64,000 nt of DNA from Umezawaea sp049997955. Its GTDB lineage: Bacteria > Actinomycetota > Actinomycetes > Mycobacteriales > Pseudonocardiaceae. The stretch spans positions 248,001 to 312,000 of the forward strand of contig JAEBDY010000003.1 in assembly GCA_049997955.1 (NCBI GenBank), given 5' to 3'. Shown piece after piece: positions 59,041-64,000 of the stretch (within the stretch, counting starts at the first letter, position 1; each line of letters begins with the position of its first letter). A model generated the notes under the pieces. It was given only the letters and a program-made list of their open reading frames with translations, made no database searches and had not been told where the DNA came from. Both the position numbers and the translations under genes were made by a program.

Positions 59041-62000
59041 ATGTCCAACGAGCAGAAGCTTCGTGATTACCTCAAGCGGGTGACCGCGGACCTGCACAAC
59101 ACGCGCCACCGCTTGCAGGAGGTCGAGGGCAAGGGGCGGGAACCCATCGCCATCGTCGCGATGGACTGCCGTTTCGCGGGTGGAATCGGTTCTCCGGAGC
59201 AGCTCTGGGACTTCGTCGTCGAAGGCCGCGACGCGATCGTGCCTTTTCCCACCGACCGCGGCTGGGACCTGGAAGCCCTTTACCACCCGGATCCCGAGAA
59301 CGAAGGCACCTCCTACGTGATGGAGGGCGGCTTTGTCGAAGGCATCGCCGACTTCGACCCCAGCTTCTTCGGCATCTCGCCGCGCGAGGCGATCACGATG
59401 GACCCGCAGCAGCGACTGCTGCTGGAGACCGCGTGGCGCACGTTCGAGCGCGCGGGCATCGACCCCCACTCCTTGCGCGGCAGCCGCACCGGTGTGTTCA
59501 CCTCCACCAACGGCCAGGACTACTTCAACGTCGTCACCGAAGGTGACTTCTCCGGTCTCGAAGGCCACATCGGCACCGGCAACGCCGCCAGCATGGTTTC
59601 CGGCAGGCTCTCCTACACGTTCGGCCTCGAAGGTCCCGCAGTCACCGTCGACACCGCCTGCTCCGGGTCGCTCGTGACGCTGCACCTCGCGGTCCAGGCC
59701 CTGCGCAACGGCGAGTGCGACCTCGCCCTCGCGGGCGGCGCGACCATCATGTCCACGCCCGGCGCGTTCATCGACTTCAGCCGCGCCCGCGGCCTGTCGT
59801 GGGACGCGCGCTGCAAGTCCTTCGCCGACGGCGCCGACGGCACGGTGTGGGGCGACGGCGTCGGCCTCGTCCTCGTGGAACGGCTGTCCGACGCCCGCCG
59901 CAACGGCCACCAGGTGCTCGCCGTCGTGCGCGGCTCGGCGGTCAACCAGGACGGCGCGTCCAACGGCCTCACCGCCCCGAACGGCCCCTCGCAGCAGAGG
60001 GTGATCCGCAAGGCGCTGTCCAACGCCGGGCTGTCCGCGATGGACGTCGACGTGATCGAGGCGCACGGCACCGGGACGAAGCTGGGCGACCCGATCGAGG
60101 CGCAGGCGCTGATCGAGGCGTACGGACCTGAGCGCGACACGCCGTTGCTGCTCGGTTCGGTGAAGTCCAACATCGGCCACACGCAGGCCGCCGCGGGTGT
60201 CGCCGCGATCATCAAGACCGTGCTGGCGATCCAGCACGGCGTGGTGCCGAAGACGCTGCACGTGGACGCGCCGTCACCGGAGATCGACTGGAGCTCCGGC
60301 ACGGCCGAGCTGGTGACCGAGACCCGGCCGTGGCCCGAGACCGGCCACGTCCGCCGCGCGGGCGTCTCTTCCTTCGGGTACAGCGGAACCAACGCGCACG
60401 CGATCCTGGAGCAGGCCACGCCGGTCGAGGCCGACGTGGTCGAGCGCCGCGCGCTGCCGGTCGTGCCCCTGGTGCTCTCCGGCAAGACCGACGCGGCCCT
60501 GCGCGAGCAGGCCGCGAACCTGGTCCCGTTGGTGGAGCAGGGGATCGACCTCGGCGACCTGGCGTTCTCCGCCGCCACCACGCGGGCGAACCTGGACCAC
60601 CGCGCCGTGCTCGTCGCCGACGGCCGCGAGGACCTGCTCGCCGGTCTGCTCGCGCTCGCCGACGGCGCCACCGCGCCGGGACTCGTGCAGGACCTCTCGC
60701 TCACGGGCCGCACGGCCGTGCTGTTCACCGGCCAGGGCAGCCAGCGGATCGCGATGGGGCAGGAGTTGCACGCCGCGTTCCCCGTGTACGCCGAGGCGTT
60801 CGACGCCGTGTGCGCGCACCTGGACCCGCGCCTCGCGGAGGCGTTGACCGACGCGGAACTGCTGAACCGGACCGAGTTCACCCAGCCCGCCCTGTTCGCC
60901 GTGGAGGTGGCGCTCTACCGGCTCGTCGAGTCCTGGGGCGTCGTCCCGGACTTCCTGGCCGGGCACTCGATCGGCGAACTCGCCGCCGCGCACGTGGCGG
61001 GGGTGCTCAGCCTGGAGGACGCCGCCGCGCTGGTGACCGCGCGGGGCAGGCTGATGCAGGCGCTGCCCGCCGGTGGCGCGATGATCGCCTTGCAGGCCAC
61101 CGAGGACGAGGTGCGGTCGCACCTCACGGACGGGTGTTCGATCGCCGCGATCAACGGGCCACGGTCCGTCGTGGTCGCCGGCGACGAGGACGCCGTCGCC
61201 GCCGTGGTCGCCCGGTTCGAGGACCGGAAGTCCAAGCGCCTCAGCGTTTCCCACGCGTTCCACTCGCCGCTCATGGACGGCATGCTGGCGGAGTTCCGTG
61301 CGGTGGCGGAGGGTCTGACCTTCCGGTCGCCGTCGATCTCCATCGTCTCCACGCTGACCGGCGAGCTGGTGACCTCCGAGGAGATCACCTCGCCGGAGTA
61401 CTGGGTGCGCCACGTCCGCGAGGCCGTCCGGTTCGCCGACGCCGTGCGGACGCTGGAGTCCGAGGGCGTCACGACGTTCCTGGAGCTGGGCCCGGACGGC
61501 GTGCTGACCGCGATGGGCGCGGAGAGCACGACCGACGCGGCGCTCGTCCCGGCGCTGCGCAAGGACCGCTCCGAGGTGCGGAGCATCGTGTCCGCGCTCG
61601 GCCAGGTGCACAACCGCGGTGTCCGGGTCGACTGGACGGCCTACTTCGCCGGTTCCGGCTCGGTCCGGGTCGAGCTGCCGACCTACGCGTTCCAGCGCGA
61701 GCGCTACTGGCTGGAGGGCGCGAAGACCAAGCAGGACGTGAGGTCCGCGGGTCTCGGTGTGACCGACCACCCGCTGCTCGGCGCGGTGCTGCTGGCACCC
61801 AACGGCGAAGCCCTGTTCACCGCCCGGCTCTCCCGCACCGCCAACCCCTGGATCGCCGACCACGTGGTCGCGGGCACCGTCGTGGTGCCCGGCACCGCGC
61901 TGGTCGACCTCGCCATCCGCGCGGGCGACCAACTCGGCTGCGGCCACCTCGACGAACTGCTCCTCCAAGCCCCGCTGGTGCTGCCGGAGCGCGGCGGCGT

Positions 62001-64000
62001 CATGGTGTGCGTGTCCGTGGCCGAGCCGGACGCCTCCGGGCGTCGGTCGGTCACCCTGTACTCCCGCCCCGAAGGCGATGAAGAGACGCCGTGGACGACC
62101 CACGCCACCGGTGTCCTCGCCGACGAGGTCGTCGCCGCCGGGTTCGACCTCGTCGCCTGGCCGCCGCCCGGCGCCGAGTCCGTCGAGCTGGGCCCGATCT
62201 ACGACGAGCTGGCGGAGACCGGCCTCGCGTACGGCCCGGTGTTCCAGGGCCTCAAGGCGGCCTGGCGGTCCGGTGACGACGTGTACGCCGAGGTGCTGCT
62301 GCCCGAGTCGGAACACCGCCAGGCCGCCAAGTTCGGCGTGCACCCCGCGCTGCTCGACGCCGTGCTGCACGCGCTGGCGCTCACCTCCGACCGGGCCGAG
62401 GGCGGCGGCTCGCTGCCGTTCTCGTGGAACGGGGTCAGCCTGCACTCGGCGGGCGCCACCACGCTGCGCGCCAAGATCTCCCCGACGGGCCAGGGCACCT
62501 CGGTCTCGGTGAGCGTCGCCGACGGCGCGGGCGCGCCGGTCGCGCGCATCGACTCCCTGGCGCTGCGGGCCATCGGCGGCGGGCTGGCCAAGTCCGCTGC
62601 CGTCGGACACGACTCGCTGTTCCGCATCGACTGGACGCCCCTGTCGTTGGAGGACAAGGAGCAGGACGCCGACACGGTCACGCTGGTCGTCCCGGACGGC
62701 GACGTCCGCGAGGTGACCGCGTCGGTCCTGGCCGACCTGCAGGCGTTCCTCGCCGACGAGGAGTCCACCGCCGTCCTGGTCGTGGTGACCAGCGGCGCTG
62801 TCACCGTGCTGCCCGGCGAGTCGACGACGAACCTGGCGCACGCCGCCGTGTCCGGCCTCGTCCGGACCGCGCAGTCCGAGCACATGGACCGGATCGTGCT
62901 GGTCGACGCCCCGGACGGCCTGCTGGGCACCGAGGCGGGCAGTGGCGAGAGCGAACTGGCCGTCCGCGGTGGCAAGGCGTACGCGCCGCGGCTCGCACGG
63001 GCGTTCTCCGGCACCGTCCCGGCGTACGAGGGCGAAGGCCCGTGGCGGATCGACTTCACCGAGCAGGGCACGGTCGAGAACCTGGTCACGATCCCGTGGC
63101 CCGACGTCGACCGCGAGCTGCTGCCGCACGAGGTGCGGATCTCCATGCGCGCCGCGGGCGTGAACTTCCGCGACGTGATGAACACGCTCGGCATGTACCC
63201 CGGCGACGCGGGTCTGATGGGCCTTGAAGGCGCCGGTGTCGTGATCGACGTCGGGTCCGATGTGGACCGGCTGGTGCCCGGCGACCGGGTGATGGGCATG
63301 GTGCACGCGTCGTTCGGCCCCGTCGCGGCGGCCGACCACCGGATGCTGTGCCCGATTCCCGAGGGCTGGTCGTACGCCGAGGCGGCCGCCGTGCCGCTGG
63401 TGTTCATGACCGCCCTGTACGGCCTCAGCGACCTGGCAGGCGTCCAGCCGGGCGAGTCGGTGCTGATCCACGCCGCCGCCGGCGGTGTGGGCATGGCCGC
63501 CACGCAGGTGGCCCGCCACCTGGGCGCCGAGGTCTACGGCACGGCCTCCACCGGCAAGTGGCACGTGCTCCGCGACGCCGAACTCCCCGAGGACCACATC
63601 GCGTCGTCCCGCACGACCGAGTTCGAGCAGCAGTTCGCCACCGTCAGCGGTGGCCGCGGCGTGGACGTCGTCCTCGACGCCCTCGCGGGCGAGTTCGTGG
63701 ACGCCTCGCTGCGCCTGGCCGCGCTGGGCGACGGCGGCCGGTTCGTCGAGATGGGCAAGACCGACATCCGCGACGCCGCCGAGGTCGCCGCCCAGTACCC
63801 CGGCGTGAGCTACCGGGCGTTCGACCTGATCGAAGCGGGCCCCGACCGCATCCGCGAGATGATGTACCAGCTGCACGACTGGTTCTCCGCCGGTGACCTG
63901 CGTCCGCTGCCGGTCACCACCTGGGACCTGCACCGCGCCCCCGAGGCGTTCCGCTACCTCGGGCAGGCCAAGCACATCGGCAAGGTCGTGCTCACGATCC
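59041..64000 (+). CDS. Type I modular polyketide synthase, module 6 (KS-AT-DH-ER...), 3' truncated
   Basis: Open to the window edge, 1653 residues visible. It starts with an N-terminal coiled-coil docking helix (MSNEQKLRDYLKRVTADLH), which should pair with the tail of the preceding PKS. Then KS 59140-60415 (Cys codon 59659, TACSGS), AT 60705-61530 (GHSIGE, HAFH: malonyl-CoA), DH 61764-62575 (HVVAGTVVVP, LLDAVLHA), the KR structural part about 62610-63030, and ER from about 63040 (GVNFRDVMNTLGMYPG, NADPH motif HAAAGGVGMAA). The KR core and ACP lie beyond the edge. If they are active, this module lays down a saturated two-carbon unit. No stop codon in frame. Confidence 0.95.
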   Translation, partial: MSNEQKLRDYLKRVTADLHNTRHRLQEVEGKGREPIAIVAMDCRFAGGIGSPEQLWDFVVEGRDAIVPFPTDRGWDLEALYHPDPENEGTSYVMEGGFVEGIADFDPSFFGISPREAITMDPQQRLLLETAWRTFERAGIDPHSLRGSRTGVFTSTNGQDYFNVVTEGDFSGLEGHIGTGNAASMVSGRLSYTFGLEGPAVTVDTACSGSLVTLHLAVQALRNGECDLALAGGATIMSTPGAFIDFSRARGLSWDARCKSFADGADGTVWGDGVGLVLVERLSDARRNGHQVLAVVRGSAVNQDGASNGLTAPNGPSQQRVIRKALSNAGLSAMDVDVIEAHGTGTKLGDPIEAQALIEAYGPERDTPLLLGSVKSNIGHTQAAAGVAAIIKTVLAIQHGVVPKTLHVDAPSPEIDWSSGTAELVTETRPWPETGHVRRAGVSSFGYSGTNAHAILEQATPVEADVVERRALPVVPLVLSGKTDAALREQAANLVPLVEQGIDLGDLAFSAATTRANLDHRAVLVADGREDLLAGLLALADGATAPGLVQDLSLTGRTAVLFTGQGSQRIAMGQELHAAFPVYAEAFDAVCAHLDPRLAEALTDAELLNRTEFTQPALFAVEVALYRLVESWGVVPDFLAGHSIGELAAAHVAGVLSLEDAAALVTARGRLMQALPAGGAMIALQATEDEVRSHLTDGCSIAAINGPRSVVVAGDEDAVAAVVARFEDRKSKRLSVSHAFHSPLMDGMLAEFRAVAEGLTFRSPSISIVSTLTGELVTSEEITSPEYWVRHVREAVRFADAVRTLESEGVTTFLELGPDGVLTAMGAESTTDAALVPALRKDRSEVRSIVSALGQVHNRGVRVDWTAYFAGSGSVRVELPTYAFQRERYWLEGAKTKQDVRSAGLGVTDHPLLGAVLLAPNGEALFTARLSRTANPWIADHVVAGTVVVPGTALVDLAIRAGDQLGCGHLDELLLQAPLVLPERGGVMVCVSVAEPDASGRRSVTLYSRPEGDEETPWTTHATGVLADEVVAAGFDLVAWPPPGAESVELGPIYDELAETGLAYGPVFQGLKAAWRSGDDVYAEVLLPESEHRQAAKFGVHPALLDAVLHALALTSDRAEGGGSLPFSWNGVSLHSAGATTLRAKISPTGQGTSVSVSVADGAGAPVARIDSLALRAIGGGLAKSAAVGHDSLFRIDWTPLSLEDKEQDADTVTLVVPDGDVREVTASVLADLQAFLADEESTAVLVVVTSGAVTVLPGESTTNLAHAAVSGLVRTAQSEHMDRIVLVDAPDGLLGTEAGSGESELAVRGGKAYAPRLARAFSGTVPAYEGEGPWRIDFTEQGTVENLVTIPWPDVDRELLPHEVRISMRAAGVNFRDVMNTLGMYPGDAGLMGLEGAGVVIDVGSDVDRLVPGDRVMGMVHASFGPVAAADHRMLCPIPEGWSYAEAAAVPLVFMTALYGLSDLAGVQPGESVLIHAAAGGVGMAATQVARHLGAEVYGTASTGKWHVLRDAELPEDHIASSRTTEFEQQFATVSGGRGVDVVLDALAGEFVDASLRLAALGDGGRFVEMGKTDIRDAAEVAAQYPGVSYRAFDLIEAGPDRIREMMYQLHDWFSAGDLRPLPVTTWDLHRAPEAFRYLGQAKHIGKVVLTI
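59140..64000 (+). other. PKS module 6: KS-AT-DH-ER-(KR-ACP outside)
   Basis: The only fully reducing module seen. The KS opening reads AMDCRFAGG where the other five have A(C/S)CRFPGG-like forms, which marks it as a separate lineage from modules 1-5. Confidence 0.85.

Noticed and set aside
1..64000. tRNA or rRNA genes
   Set aside because: I saw no cloverleaf-compatible segment with T-loop GTTCGA consensus in the right setting and no rRNA-like stretch in the spacers, although I could not run a covariance search.

Overview
The window is high-GC actinomycete DNA. Lsr2, a mycoredoxin, an IdeR-type iron box, a DasR-type site, LAL/LuxR regulation and giant type I polyketide synthases (PKS) fit a Pseudonocardiaceae or Streptomyces-like filamentous actinobacterium. 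The genus cannot be fixed from the sequence alone.

From 1 to about 21 kb the content is ordinary chromosome rich in secreted carbohydrate enzymes. It holds a truncated CARDB/beta-helix glucanase (GH87-like), a mycoredoxin, a MocR regulator, a GH92 alpha-mannosidase, a small membrane protein, a VOC protein, RecQ, two overlapping roadblock/LC7 genes, an NlpC/P60 hydrolase, an AA10 lytic polysaccharide monooxygenase, a DUF305 lipoprotein, an RluA-type pseudouridine synthase, secreted or lipid-anchored beta proteins, Lsr2 and a MarR regulator. At 22.0-22.8 kb lies a siderophore-interacting flavoprotein with an iron box.

From about 22.9 kb to the right edge is one large biosynthetic locus. (a) A tight operon encodes a DrrA/DrrB-type ABC exporter, a UbiX-type flavin prenyltransferase and a UbiD-type prFMN decarboxylase. 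(b) A divergent two-gene operon encodes a nitrilase-family amidase and a flavin amine oxidase. This pair matches the arginine to 4-guanidinobutyramide to 4-guanidinobutyrate starter route known from guanidino-polyketides such as azalomycin F. (c) A LAL/LuxR activator follows. (d) A small gene beside the PKS comes next. (e) A 24-kb, 7985-residue PKS begins with a bare loading ACP and carries five modules (DH-KR, DH-KR, KR, DH-KR, KR). (f) A second PKS gene (KS-AT-DH-ER..., module 6) runs off the window. All six AT domains carry the HAFH signature of malonyl-CoA specificity, so the visible chain should be an unbranched polyene-polyol started from an amino or guanidino acyl unit. TtnC/TtnD of tautomycetin give a precedent for UbiX/UbiD acting on a polyketide acid, so a decarboxylated (terminal alkene) product is a testable idea.

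The least explained DNA is in the spacers. There are three copies of a long hairpin whose outer arms differ in sequence but stay complementary, two copies of a ~118-bp nested palindrome with a compensatory base-pair change, degenerate tandem arrays around them, and AGGGG repeats phased at 10-11 bp upstream of both PKS genes and in the amine-oxidase/regulator spacer. A CTAGGGGCCCCTAG palindrome stands before the exporter operon.
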